Shown here in pieces: positions 45,773 through 59,300 of a stretch of 64,000 nucleotides of DNA. The translations under genes were made by a program, and so were the position numbers. Under the pieces are notes generated by a model, which did not search any database, was not told where the DNA came from, and saw only the letters and a list, made by a program, of their open reading frames with translations. How positions within the stretch are numbered: position 1 is the first letter of the stretch; each line of letters begins with the position of its first letter. Source of the DNA: Thermothielavioides terrestris NRRL 8126 (lineage: Eukaryota; Ascomycota; Sordariomycetes; Sordariales; Chaetomiaceae); the NCBI RefSeq assembly GCF_000226115.1, contig NC_016459.1, positions 1,674,001-1,738,000 on the forward strand, given 5' to 3'.

Positions 45773-47076
45773 GCATGCATAAACTCGACCAAATCGCATA
45801 CCCCAGGCTTCATAGTATATGCCGAGAGAATCTATATGCTGAAACTTACGCGAGAATAGAAAATTTTAGTCTCTGGACCATGAAGGCAGACAAATTTAAG
45901 CTGGCACCGGATGGTTCGCATTGTGAAAAGGGAGACGGTCCACTTTGGAAGGAAAGATGTTCGGGTGTAATCTTTATAACTAACTAGCTTAACGTTAACT
46001 AGTTTGATGAATATTGTGTCAGATCGGGGCCCTGGCCCTCAGTGCTGTTTTTCTGATGAGACTGTTCCTCTTTTTCTTGGGTTTAGATCTGATACCTAGC
46101 CCCCAGGGGAATCTTCTTTTTCGATGGTAGGCGGCTTAAGAATCGGCTCAGGAACCTACTCTGCGGTAAGGCTATCCTCTGTGAGACGTTCGCCATGTTG
46201 CAGACGGTTCCTGGCTGATGACTGTATCCAAGGTACGCGAGCGAACTGCCCAATGCCCGTAGAGATTAGTCTCTCAATGAGCATGCTGTCCATCCCTACG
46301 TGGCGAAAATCCCAGTGTGACGAAAAAGGAAACTGTTGGTATCGCAGAGGCACCCAACTGCCTCTGCGATACCAACAGATACCATCACAGTTATCAGAAC
46401 ACTATAGGCGCCGAAGACGCAGTACGGGTGCCGCTATATGTATGGCCTGCCTATTCTTGGCTAGCCGGCTGTCGACAGGTGCCAGGCCATATGGTCCCAG
46501 AACCTGGCGAGGGGCCACGAGCCAGGAACCCAGGCCAACCGACGTGCTGTAGAACGCGTCACAAACTTGCGGCGTGCTAACACGACGAGAGTTGTCGGAC
46601 CAGTCGGCAGACAGTATGACGGGCGCGTGCGAATCCGAGCGCGTTGCGTGCGTTGCGGCACTTTGCTATTGGCTGACAAATAAGTTTTGCGAAATGAAAG
46701 GGAGAGCTCGAGATCTCGAGGCGATGCGACGGTTGCCCACGAAAGTATGGCTCGGGAACTGTGGACAAGATGTTGTGGAGGTGAGGTACTCCGAGGGCCA
46801 GGTTGCGGGACCAAATTCCAAGGGTCACCGTGAGCCGGGGTCCGGGCGCCGACCCTGCACGTGACGAGATTTGGAGCAATCAGAAAACGGCCCACATAGC
46901 TTTCCCAAACATGGATGAACATGGAGGTGAGGCCGCTGCCAGTTCCAGGTTCAGGACCCCTTGTCTCTGGAAAGAAGCACGTGCACCCGCGCCATCACTC
47001 AATTAGGTAAGTCGCGAACACGACGCGTCTTTCCTCCTTACCACTGCTGTGGCCCGCCTTGTGCGGTGGATTGAAG
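45773..47076. other. intergenic, GC island between retrotransposon block and NAA40 gene
   Basis: About 1.3 kb that begins with the outer element's TSD (45773-45777). It holds only short overlapping open frames without recognisable products and one strong hairpin (46333-46378). The last few hundred bases must contain the NAA40 promoter. Confidence 0.45.
46333..46378. repeat. perfect 20-bp inverted repeat with 6-nt loop
   Basis: Arms 46333-46352 and 46359-46378 (starting CTGTTGGTATCGC) are exactly complementary around the loop CCCAAC. It could fold as an RNA hairpin or a DNA cruciform. It does not coincide with a gene end, and its role is unknown. Confidence 0.9.
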
Positions 47077-48033
47077 ATGAAGCAAAAGCGTCGGCGTGCG
47101 CCCACGAGCCCGCTGGAACTTGCGAATCGCAAGACCGACGAGGAGTTCATCGCCACTTATCTGCAGCCAAGGTCAGTCACTGTTGCTCCGAAATCAAGAG
47201 AAGAGGTAATCAGGCAGAAAGGAAAAGAATGCAAGGGGAAAAGAAGAAGAAAATAACGGGAGCAAAGGAAGAATAATTCCGGGAGAATCGCCATCCATTT
47301 CATCTGTCATGTCCCAGTAGCTGGTAGCGCTAACCGGCTCAAGCAGTCCTGCGGACTCCGCCTGGGTAACCACATGGACCCATCCACGGACAGCTGCCGA
47401 GTACAGCATCAGTCTGGTACGGGCTGGCCGCCTCTCAGAGGACGATCTCACGGCTTGCTTCCATTTAATCGAGCAGACCAGCAAAGAGGACTATGAAAAC
47501 TCGGCTGTGAAGTGGCATCCCGAAAAGAAAATCGCAGAGATGAGGTCTCCCGACCTGCGGTACATCTTGGTCCGGGAAGCGGATACCAGCACGATCCGCG
47601 CCTTCACGTCGCTGATGCCCACCTACGAGGAGGGCCAGCCGGTCATCTACTGCTACGAGATCCATCTGCATCCGGAGCTTCAGGGGTAATTGCAATGATC
47701 CCAGACCTGACCACCGCGTTTGGAAGTTGATGATTGTCGTCCCTTCGCTGACCGGCGCTTTGCAGGACCGGGTTAGGCACGCTGCTCATGGGCTTCCACT
47801 CGACTGTCGCTGCCAACCTGCCGCCCGTGACCAAGGTCATGCTGACGTGCTTCTTGTCAAATCAGCGAGGGCTAGCCTTCTACAGGAAGCTGGGCTTTGA
47901 GAAAGACGAGATCTCCCCCGGCCCCAGGAAGCTCCGCTACGGAAAGACATTCGTCCCGGACCATGTCATCATGAGCAAGCCTGTCCGCTCAAGCACGGAG
48001 AGCGAGAACAGTGCTTCTGACCGAGTTGCTTGA
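47077..48033 (+). CDS. NAA40: N-alpha-acetyltransferase 40 (histone H2A/H4 N-terminal acetyltransferase)
   Basis: A GNAT-fold enzyme of the NatD/Naa40 family that acetylates the N-terminal Ser of histones H2A and H4. Exons are 47077-47171, 47407-47685 and 47766-48033 with GTCAGT and GTAATT donors and AG acceptors; phases agree and give 213 residues. Recognisable parts: SKEDYENSAVKWHPEKKIAEM, RYILVREADTSTIRAFTSLM, VIYCYEIHLHPELQG|TGLGTLLMGFHSTV, where QGTGLG is the acetyl-CoA-binding Q/RxxGxG/A loop, then KVMLTCFLSNQRGLAFYRKLGF and the C-terminal VIMSKPV. The gene is intact and has no RIP changes although RIP-mutated elements lie about 1.3 kb to the left and 0.8 kb to the right. The ATG at 47077 was chosen as the first in-frame ATG. 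Confidence 0.92.
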
Positions 48034-48803
48034 CCGTCGATCAGGCGGGAGACACCGCGGGACTGCCCATTGTTTTATTTGGCATGTTTACCACTTGCCA
48101 GAAACAACCTACTTTTTTCCTTCCTACCATACTTAACTCATCGCACACACTTTGCGTTTGCGCGAATAAATGACCAGGCCCATCATGACAGCACCGCGCC
48201 GAGATCCACGCGCGAGCTTACCGCATCCCGCAGGCCGGCCCAACCGCTGAATGCCTCGCCCGCGTTCTTCTGCTGCGCACGTGCCGTGCGGCAGCACCAG
48301 GACGAGTTCCGGGCCCGGCTGGTGGTGGTGGTGGTGGTGGCGGCGGAGGGAGGCAAAGCGGGACAGGGCGGACATGGGGATGGGCATGGGAATGGGTATC
48401 GGACTGCGGAGCCTAAAGCCATGGCGACGGCGGTGTAAGCGGGTCTGCCGTCGCGGCGTGGAGGGAAGGGACTGAGGAGACTATTGGAGTGCTTGGAGTC
48501 ACGCATGGCTCTTTTCGGTGGATGGTGTTGTTGACTTGGGCGTGAACCTCGAAGCTTCGTTGCCAAGTTGGCCCCTGGGTACTATCGTCCTATCCCTCCG
48601 CCGGAAATCGATGACTCCTCGGGACAGTCCAAACACGCAGCCAGCCATGTCATGCCTACCTGTCCGAAAAGGGTCCAAAGCTGTCTGAAAAGGGCGCGGA
48701 AAACATCTATTTACGTGAGACACGCGTCGGGGCAAGAAACGACTAATTACCGGAAGCAGTTCGGGAAGCCAACTGTTACTTTTCGAGAACGATCAAGATA
48801 TAT
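48034..48803. other. 3' region of NAA40 up to the second 13.1-kb element
   Basis: 770 bp of GC-rich DNA with a GGT repeat at about 48320-48342 and no supported gene. It ends at the ATAT target site (48800-48803). Confidence 0.45.
48800..48803. repeat. target-site duplication (left) of 13.1-kb element copy 2
   Basis: ATAT, repeated at 61942-61945 directly outside the TG...CA LTR ends. Confidence 0.6.
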
Positions 48804-49307
48804 TGAAGTGGTGCAAAACCTCCACACCAACCTACCCTACCACACCCAGGACCAGGCGTGCGAGATAGCTTCCAAAGGAATGCAGTGTTCCTCTAGACGG
48901 ATGAAGATAGTACATATCGAGTGGTAGGAAGGCTATCTTCCGAGAGGAAGACACGTAGCTCAGGTACGTCTAGTAGGATATAGCGGAAATATAAGAAAGG
49001 ACAACAAGAATGTAGTCAGAGCTCAATAGCTCGGATACCTATCGTCTAGACAGAGGTAGGACAACAAAAGGAGAGGCTTAACAGCCTTCCTAGAAGAAGG
49101 AGAACTACTAACGTAGTGTCAATGAACGTATATTGATAACTATTTAATATTTTACTTAATAATAAAGAAGATAGGCTTAGCCTATTTAAATATATATAAC
49201 TAGAGGGTTAGACCTCCTTTAGCAACGAATATAACGCTCTAAGATAAATAGAAAAATAGAAAAACTAGGTCCCCCCTTATATCTAGGTAGTCTATTACCC
49301 TAATCTA
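48804..49307 (-). repeat. 3' LTR of 13.1-kb element copy 2
   Basis: Reads TGAAGTGGTGC on the plus strand at its outer edge. The first about 150 bp keep CpA/TpG, the rest is RIP-mutated. Matches 61438-61941 and, inverted, both LTRs of copy 1. Confidence 0.93.
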
Positions 49308-52300
49308 CACTTCCCTTTTAAACTTACTATATACTCCTATAGGTAAGCTTGTACTTTAAAAGCTCTCTAATATATACTTTTTATCGTCGCTACTCCTTGA
49401 GTTACTCTCTATATATAGCTCTCTCGGCTTACAAAGGTCTAGCTAGCTATAGTAGTTGATTACATTGTCTTTTATACTCCTCTACCTCCTTGATATATAT
49501 ATCCTAGCCCTACTACTATACTAGATATTTGTACTTATAGGCGAAGGCGTAGTTGTATAGGTCGTATAGTAGTAGGCGAAGTAGACGTCTAGGCTTCGTA
49601 GGTTCCTTATAAGGGCGCTTACTATAGTACTATACTAAGGGTAATGTTTAGCTAGATAACGTAGATAATCCTTACGCCTAAAGATACTTCTATACTAGAG
49701 TATAAAGTATCTTAAGGTAGTCTAGCCTCCTTATAAATGTATAAACAAGCGTCTCCTCTTCCTAGAGGTAGAGATCAAGTACTATCTTCTTAAGGGCTAC
49801 TTATACTAGTGCCCTAAGGTTCTTAACTAGGTTACTACTAAGAAGGCGCTTATAGTCTATCTTATCTATAGGGGTATCGACAAGCCTTTATATTATAGTC
49901 GCTTATAGTATAGTAATCTCTATAATCTTAGCTTCGATATCCTACTAGGTCGATATATTGTTAAGATCCTTTGTAAGTGCTACTAATGGACCTAAAGCAA
50001 CTGGCTAGTCCTCTAGTTAAAGGGGTAGAATAGTGCTAGGTACTAGAAATATACCCTATAGCTATTGTCCAAGGTTGCCTATAGGGTTTTACAAGGGTAG
50101 TACACTACTAAACTATCTATCTAGTAAGAGTCCTATAACCTTATAGTAGTATACCTAGTATACTACGTCCTTCTTTAACTAGGGTATAAAGATGATTTAG
50201 GCGATAGTAATCACTTCTTTCTTACTCTAGTCAAAGAACTAGGCTTCCCTAAACGCTACTAAGTATATAGCTAGAATCCTAAGTTCTATATCACTAAAGT
50301 AGTTATAGAGATATATAGGTAGGTCATTGAATTTAAAGACATTGGGTATAAATACATTGTTGGCTTAGAGGACTTTGATTACCTCGTCTTCGTTATATTC
50401 TAAGAGTATAGACTATATAGGTTCTTAGGTTAGAGACAATAGGTCTAGAGGGAGCTTATACATCTTCCCTTTGTTCTATTACAACGAAGGGATTCCCTTA
50501 GTGTAGAGTAGGCAATCCTTGAAAGTACTAAGAGTATTCCTATAAGCTCTTAACTATAAGTGCAATATATATCGTTATATAACTATCTCGCTATCTCCCT
50601 AATATAGCCGAAGCTAGGGCAGCTTGAACTATATTTATCCGTCTAGAAGATAGGGCTAGAGCTCTTGAAGAAAGGCCTATATAAACTCGAGAGCGAACTA
50701 TCTATACTCCTATTCTAAACTTTGCTAAAGGTAGTAGATAATAACCTCCTTATATAGCTATAACTAAAGGAACCTATAGATAGACTAGAAAGCAATCTAG
50801 ACCTCTAATAAAATGTTAATATACGTCTCTATACTCTTAAGTATAGAGTCGAAGTAGTAAAGCTAGCCTACGACTTAGTCGAAGATCGTAATAGCCTAAT
50901 GTCTTCTATCGATAAAGTAAAGGAAGACCTAAAAACGACAACGGTTAGCAATAACCTTCTAGTTAGACCGGTAGAACTCCTTTGGTATAGGACTAGTATT
51001 TAAGATAGGCTATAGGTAGAACTAGAGACAGTCCTTGTAAAGACGAAAGAAAAACTGTATAACGTCTAGGATCATTTAGCCCTCTAGCTATTCCTTAGTA
51101 AGTAGTATACCTTCTATATTGAAGAGTAAAATACCTATATCTATAAAACTGACCTTAAAAAACCGATCTATTGTATACCTTCCCTCTAGCTAGCCTAGGA
51201 ACAAGTAGTTTACAATCTTAGGGTTTACACTAAGCCGAGGGCTCTGAATCTAGTTGGGCCGCCAATTGATTATATCTTATAGATACTTCTTCGAAGTCTA
51301 TAGAAATAGAAAAAGCTTAAGACTAGTCTCCCTAAGGTGACTTAGCATCTTTAAGTCTAGCTCTTGCCCTATAAAGGAGGTGTAATACCTTGTTTAATTA
51401 CTATCTTCTATAAGCCTTTACGAACCTAGCGGTATATAAAACTTAAGCTCTCTAAGTAGCTACTTCCATCCTAGGGCAGCAATTATATTAGCCTAAGATT
51501 ATATAGGCCCTACGAAATTAGGAATCCTACAACAACCTATAGCAATACTCGCGATAGTATATAAAAATTTAGCTCGATAGAAAAGTCGCTCTCTAGGTAG
51601 AAAGATCTAGACTAATTAAAGTGATTATAAGAAAATCTAAAGCGTAGTAGGCAAAGTAGAAGAAATAGTCGATTATAAAAGAACTAGCGAGAGGATTAAG
51701 AAAAAAGGGGTAAACAAGCCTTTAAAGGTAGAAGGGCTACTTAGCTCTTTCCTAAACTAGGTAAAAGAAAATGGATAAGGCTTATAGCGCTTACTAATTG
51801 GCTAGAAATAAGCGTCGCCCTCTAAATTCTTAAGGCCTTCCTCTCCTCCTTACTATCTTAAAAGTATTTTCTTCCTCTAACCTTCTTACTACTTTATTCT
51901 AGTACCCTCCTCTCTCTAAATAGATTAGGTTCTTAGTAGTCGAGTCTTCCACTTCCCTTTTAAATTTGTATATAGCTCTTATATACGAATTCGCAACCTA
52001 GAAACTATAATGCTAAGTAGCTAGTATACCTATAATACGTTATAGGAAATCACTAATAAAGTAAGCGACTAGAGGCTACTATTATATAGGATTATAAACC
52101 GCTAGATCGATCTCTCGCTAATGCCGAAAACAACGATCTTCGTAGCCTAGAAGTATATCTAGGTAGTTTAAAGTAAAATAAAGGATTCGCTAATACCGAA
52201 AGATAAATACTATACTAATAAGTATACTACGATCTTAGTCAAATACAAAGCTATCTATAGTATAATCAAGATCTTTCGACTGAACATTAGATTGCTATAT

Positions 52301-52960
52301 ATCTAGTAGGTCCTACTAAGCAACTAGCAAGATTAGTATAGAATATAGCGATCGGTTTATATCGACGATAGGCTAGTTAACGTAATTAAATAGTACTATA
52401 ACACCTTAGTTCTTTGTCTAGTGTTTATAGAGTATTATAATAGTAGACTACTTAGGCATTAGATACATTATCTTACTATACGCTTAAACCGAGCTTTAGC
52501 TCTCTTAATCTAGGTATAGAGTTATAAGTAAATACTATACTTCCCTTTTATACTCGCCCTCTAAGTAGAGGAAGACTAATACTCCTATAGCAACAAAGTT
52601 CTTTATTAAAGCTATAAACTATTGTACCAACGTTCGACAACTCCTTTTAGTAAAGATAGAGATATCTATATAACTTAGCCCTTTAATAGCTACGCTTCTC
52701 TTACTCCTCTCTTTGTTAATAAGTATACCAATTGTATCTAGTCGAAGAAGGAATATACCTAGACTTACGTCTATAGGAACGATTAGAAGCACCTAGCTTA
52801 GGACTTAATCTCGTAGAGCTACCTTCTATATAATCTAAAGAACGATCCTAGGCTAAAGCTATACTTAGAAGAGGTAGGCTAAGAGTGGTTTATCCTACTA
52901 GAGGATACTATTAAGGAGCAAATAGCGTAGTACTAGGCTAACTATAAGAGCTTACGTCGC
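49308..52960 (-). pseudogene. extra ORF with Ulp1-like (C48) domain, copy 2
   Basis: Minus-strand counterpart of the copy 1 ORF. The catalytic His is still CAT (50901-50899), followed by TAG for Trp in RRHxAITIFD. Asp is GAC (50850-50848) in LYYFDSI, Gln is CAA (50724-50722), and Cys is TAT (50706-50704) preceded by a preserved GAG (Glu) and followed by AGA and TAG. The spacings 17, 48 and Cys-6 are identical to copy 1. Independent RIP of the two copies therefore left complementary evidence for the same protease motif. The frame ends at the LTR edge. The N-terminal limit is estimated by alignment to copy 1. Confidence 0.72.
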
Positions 52961-53349
52961 TAAAGGACGGAGACAATAGACAAAGATAGGTAGAGGGTAG
53001 GATATAGTCTAGGAGCTTAGCTTATAGATAATAGATTAAGAGACTATATACCTTAATTATAGATTTTTCTTAGCCTTAGCTTTAGCTCTAAGAAACTTAG
53101 TCCTATACAATAGAAACTATCTATCTAGAAGATAGAAGTGAAAAGAAAAAGGTATAAATGACTATAAAGCTCCTAAGAGTAGGGTCACCCTCTAGAAGGA
53201 AAACTTAGGTATTAGCGAAAAAGAATAAGGTCTTAAAGGCTAAAAACGAACAAAGGATAGTAGATAGACGAAGACTAAGTAAGACGTAGCTAACGGAGAT
53301 ATTACTAGTAAGTAGGAGGCTAATATAACAACGGGTATTAGGAAGGAAA

Positions 53350-56300
53350 TATAGCTAAACACTAGTAAAACCATTAGAGGTAGCAGCTTCTACGCCCTCC
53401 CCCCCTTCTAGAACGTATATCTCTATACGTCTAGAGGGCTAATATTAAAAACTAGGTAGCTTTCTATAGAGGATTTCGACGATAAGCTCCTAATAAGGTC
53501 GCTCCTTCCTTACCCCCTTCGTAGTTAAGCGAGTCTAGCTAGTCTAAAGCGCTATAGTACAACTAGGGGTTTCTTCCTCGAGAACCTCTTCCTCTACTAT
53601 AATCGTAGTATCCTCTATAACCGTTTATATAGTTTCCTCCCTTAGTAGGCCATCGCTATAAGCGTAATAAAGATCGCTAAAGCGGTATTATCGACTAGTT
53701 AAGGCACTATATAGTTCACTACTATAAAGAAGCCCAACTAGTTGGCTACTATTAGAATTTTTAGCTAGTTAATAAGGGTGACAACCTATAGTCTAGTCGC
53801 TAGTATTCTAGTTGTCTTTAATAGTACTAGACCCCTCTTTACTATCTTTATAGAGCCTTAAGCAACCGTTAAGGTAGTAGCGTTCTCCCTAGAAATATCT
53901 AATATATATCTCCCTATTATAGTAAGAGCTTAAACGATTATTAAGTTAGTATATCTCGTTATTATAATATACTAAGGTAGCTAAGCCTTAGCTAGCGCTA
54001 AGGTTAGAATTAGCTCCTCTACTGTTCTACGCTTTACTATAGCGACTATTATAGTAGTGCTCATTGTCGCTATACCCCTCTAAGCAGAGGAACGGATTTA
54101 CATTGTCCACTTCTAGCTAGACGTTATCTAGTTTAAAGAACTTCTTTATATAGTTTAGAGAATATAGTATCTAGATAGGTATATTGTCCAAAGTCTCTAG
54201 GAAGTAAATGTCCTAGTCTTTGATTATCCAAATATAGAATAGGCTAAACTAGCGATACTCTAGCTTCTGAACTAAGCTTATATCTAGCTAGCGTATATTG
54301 TTATAGACGAGGACGAAATTGTCGATAAATATTACTACGTTTTCTAGGCAAAATTTATATTTATAGGCCTTATTATAGCGTTTAACTAGCTTTTTATAAG
54401 CTATAGCAACTTATTTAATAGTAATCTTATAGTTATATTTAGCTTCCTAGAGGATATAAGTATAGAGGGCAATAAGCTTTGTATAGCGTCTAGCGGGATC
54501 CTCTCTCTCTATCTAGGTATAGACAGAGTCCTAGGTAAGAATTCGCTAGGTAGGAATATTAAACTCGATTAGACTAATAGGCTTATAGTTATAGGTAAGA
54601 AAGAAGGGAGACATTCTATAAGAGCCTCTAACAGTTGTACAATCTATATATAAAATATATAGAAGGAGCTCCCTCTACCTCTTTCCTATACTATTAGTTA
54701 TCTTTATAAACGAGGTGGCAATTGGGATATAGCTAGCCTTATTTACACTATTCGTATACGAATTGTATAGTAAGATAATAACTCTCTTAATGCCTAATTT
54801 ACAAAGGATCTCCTTGACTTCGCCCTTGAACTTAGAGCCTCTATCGACAACTACAACTATAGGGTAACCCTAGTAACAAAGGATATACTATATAATAAAG
54901 GACTTAATAGCCTTAGAGAACTTGTTCAGTAGGATCTTAGCCTCAACGTATCCTATAAGATTGTTGTAAGCCTCGACAAGGAAATACTTCTTCTCCCTAT
55001 AGCTAGACAGTATATATTAGATATCGAGGTGCCATTTAGTAAAAGGAAAAGGCGAAGGCGCTATCTAACCTACTGTTTCTTTAAACCTCTAGGCATTGTA
55101 CACTTAATATAGGGTATAAGCCTAAATCTAGTTCGCTATATCTTTGTATATACTACGCTAATAGTAGTAGTTCGTCACTTATCAATATATTGCCTCTCTC
55201 CTATAATAGTCAACCTCGCTATAGTACTAGTCGAAGATTAAACGCCTTTCTTTAGAGGTATTAACAATGTACCTATAATATTATATATAATTCGTACTTC
55301 GGAGGAAAAGGTGACGATCCTTAACAAAGTATTTCAACGCTTCCTTTTTAAGCTAACGTCGCTTCTAGTATAGACTATAGCTAGGCGGAGCTTCTATCGT
55401 CGATAAGAAGTAGGCGATGTCCTAGGACCACTAGGAGTAACTATCCTAAAGGCGAATAGGTTCTAGTTTCCCTTCTAGATACAAAGTCTCTTCGCCTATA
55501 TAGTTAACAAAGATTTAGGCGTCGACCTAGTCGTCGATATCCTCTTTCGACTCCTTCTCTATATAGTCAGAGGGCCTAGGCAGTTTATAGGACAATACGT
55601 TGGCTATAACGTTCTTAGGGCCTAGGATATACTTGACTTCGAAGTCGAATAGGTAGATCTAGGCAATCTAGCGTATTATAAGAGTACCTAGAACATCGTT
55701 TATAGCACTATTGAGCTAATAGACTAGAACTAGAGTATTGGTCTCTATAGTGAAATATATATTAAAAAGATAGTAGCGAAAACGCTTTAGGAGGAAGAGT
55801 AGCCCCCTTAGCTCTCTCTTCATAGTATTATACCGCTTCTTTGCCTCTAACTAGATACTACTCTTGAACCTATATAGGTGTCTTTTACTATTAGGACCAA
55901 CTTACTTGAGTATACCTCCCTAGCCAAAGATACTATCGTTGTAAACTAGGAAGATTATACTATATTGTAGATCGCTATAGACAAGTGTCGTAAGGACTAG
56001 AGCAATAGTGATTTTCTCCTTTAGCTCGTTTATCGCCTTCTATTTAATAGGCCCCTAAGTCTACTTAGTATCCTTCTTTATTAGGGTATAAAGAGGAATT
56101 GCAATAATTATAAAGCCTTTAATCTAGATCCAGTAGTATCTAACTATTCTAACGAAGGTATATACCTCTTTAACGTTAGAACAGGTCTTCTACTCCCTTA
56201 TCTTAATCACCTTCGCTTCTTTAGGAAAGTGTCTATTAGATATATAAAGATAACTAAGTAAAACCGCTTTTAGCTATACCTACTTCGACTTTACTATAGC

Positions 56301-59300
56301 GATAGTTACATTTGCTAGCTCTACGTTTAGCAATATTATATCGATGTTCTTAAGATACTCGACAACAAATTTACAACGTCCCCCTCTATCTAGATAGCTA
56401 TTATAATTAGATTAAAGACCTTTTATTATAATATCATCTAGATAGACTTAATAGACATCTAGGATAAGGTTACTAAAGATCATTGTTATAGTTCGCTAGA
56501 ACTAGGCAATGGAATTTATACCCTCTATTAGTAGCGTATATATATAGAAGAGACTAATTGGCATCGAAAAGGTCGTTAAATCGTAGCTCCGCTTATCGAG
56601 ATTAACCTAGTTGTAACTAAAGAAGAGATCTAGGAGAGACATTAGCTTATAGCTACCAAAGTCCTTATTAAATTCCTCTATAGTAGGTAGAACAAAAGCG
56701 TTATAGATCGTTATAGCATTGGCCTTTTAAATATCATTAAAAAGCTATAATCTACCGTCCTTCTTAAGAACGAAGAACTAGTTATTATAGTAGCTTATAT
56801 AGCTATACTCGATAATCCTATATATCTGCCTCTCTCTAAATAGATCAATGACCTTCTATATTAGTAGCTTTAAAATTAGAATAGACTTACTCTACTAAGC
56901 CTTATATAAGATAATCTTAATGTACTAAGGCAAGATAATATCCTTATAGATATACCTATACTTAGTGAAATCCTATATAAGCGTAGCTTCCTAGTTTTAT
57001 AAGATCTTAATAAACATCTCCTTTTCTAGTTTATTAAGGAACCTATCTATAGTGGCGAACATTGCTTAAAGACGCTCCTTAGTAAGCTTTGAGCCTAGCT
57101 TAAGATCTAAAAAATAAGGGACTATAAGATCGTCCTATTCCTTTTTAAACTATATCTTTGCCTTAGCCTTTATAAGCCTCTTTTCTTACTATAATAGGTC
57201 TCTCTTCGGTATAGAGCTATCTAATAGTGCTAAATCGACTAGTCGAACCTTGTTTACAATATTCTTCTAGAGTATAAACATCTTTAAGGTACGTCTAACC
57301 TTATATTTAAATCCTCGCCTTAGCCTCTAGTTAGAAAAGGGGCTTCCAACTAGGGTCCCCCTCTTCCCTTTTAAATAAGATAACAATTTAATCTTTGTCT
57401 ATCTAGACGAAAAAGACGAAGAATAAGAATGTACAATGTAAAAAAGAGTACTAAGGAGCAGTATATAAGACTTCTATAAAACAAGATAAAAAACTGCTTT
57501 ACCTATATTATTATCGAGGAAACTAAGGGCAGTCTCACCTTCCTTTATCTCTACCTAGTCAAAGATTCTTTTAGGACTCTTCGTTAATCCCTAGAATTGT
57601 TCCTAAATAGCTAGTTATATTAGAGATAATAGACAGTTCTACTAGGCAATCTTCTTAGAGATAATATACATTTAAACTATCTTTCCTTCTATAAGTAGAT
57701 TAGTAGTAATTAGATTGCTATCGTAGTAATTGAAGGTTAGAGCAATATCTTTAATGAACGGTATACTAAAGATTGCTTTGTACCCGCTAGCGATATCTTT
57801 AGTTATAAAGAAGTGAAGGTTAATGCCGACTCCGCCTAGGTAAAGAGTGACCTAGGTCTCTCTAAAGAACAGTGCTAAGCTATAAAGACCCTTTAAAACG
57901 ACCTTAGTAGGCTAGTATAGTAGTATATATTTCTTAATAACGCTTATCGAAATATAGTTATACTTTGAACTAGAGTCGATTAGGGCGAGATACTTATTAT
58001 AATAACCTTTCTTAAACTAGATATATAGAGTAGAAAGCGACTATACTCTTATTATTGTACTAAGTTCTATATACTCTAAGACTAAAAGCGTTAAGATAGA
58101 CTTCTAGAGTAGGGTATAGATACAATTATCAACGTCTCTAGACAGACCTTTACAAATCTAATGTTCCTAAAGGCTTTTTATATAGATGCTCTATATACTA
58201 TCCTTAGTAACTCTAAAGATTGCTAGAACCGTCTTAGTCTAGCTAGAGCGAAGGCTATCAAATATATTTATATTAATATATAGAGCTTATATATAGATCC
58301 CTATATCTTTTAATATAGTAGCTAGTCTATTAGGCTTAGGAACATTAGACCCTTTATAGTCGATAACCTCGATATTAGTGGAAATACTCTATAGATATAC
58401 GATTAGAACGTCCTTATACTTAGACGAGATATAGACCAAGTTGTTAAGGGTTAGACCGGTCTTCGCTTTTATTATAATATAGATTATATCCTTTATATAT
58501 AGAGGTAATATAGCAACCTTTAGTATAGGCGGCTTAGACTATAGCTCCTCTTTCTTTATATAATTCGCTATAGCTAGGTTCTTGAGGATAGCTATATAAA
58601 GAGGCTCTACTAGAGATATAGGAGTACTGTCTATCTAGATATTGTCTTCTCTTTCGTTCTTAGCGAACCAACGTTTAGTAGGTAGTATACCCTAAAGTAT
58701 AGTTTCCACTTCTTTATCCACTTCCTCCTTAGCTTCCCCTTTAGTCTAGTTAGAGAAAGGAAGAGGTAGTTGGCGAAATTCGTTAGCCTTTAGCGTAGGT
58801 CGTAGGACAACCTTCTAAGTCAAGATATAACCTCCCTCTAACAGGACTATATAAAACGACAACTGATTAGACGCTATATAATAGAAGGTGGAGGTGAGCT
58901 TAGGCTCCCCTTTATATATAAGACGATTGATCGTTATCCAAATAGTCGTAGGCTCCTAATATAGCTTAGGCTACTAGAGGTAGTGCTTATTTAACACCAA
59001 GGATATATCTAGCTTAAACAGACAACTATTTAGGCGCTTATACTCGTAGTAGTAAGCTTGGTATATAGGGTAGCTATTATATCGTAGGCAATAGGCTATA
59101 TATATAAAAACGAGCTAGCTAATCTTACTAACCTCTTGTATATTATTAATATCTACCTTTGTAAAGGTAATTGTCTTAACTAGTATATAGCCTTTCTTAC
59201 TCCTATTACCAAGGCAGTAGTCTATACCCTTATAATATATTAGACCTATAGCTATAGCTTTTATAGCTTCTATATACTTAAGGACTATATAGTCAGAGTT

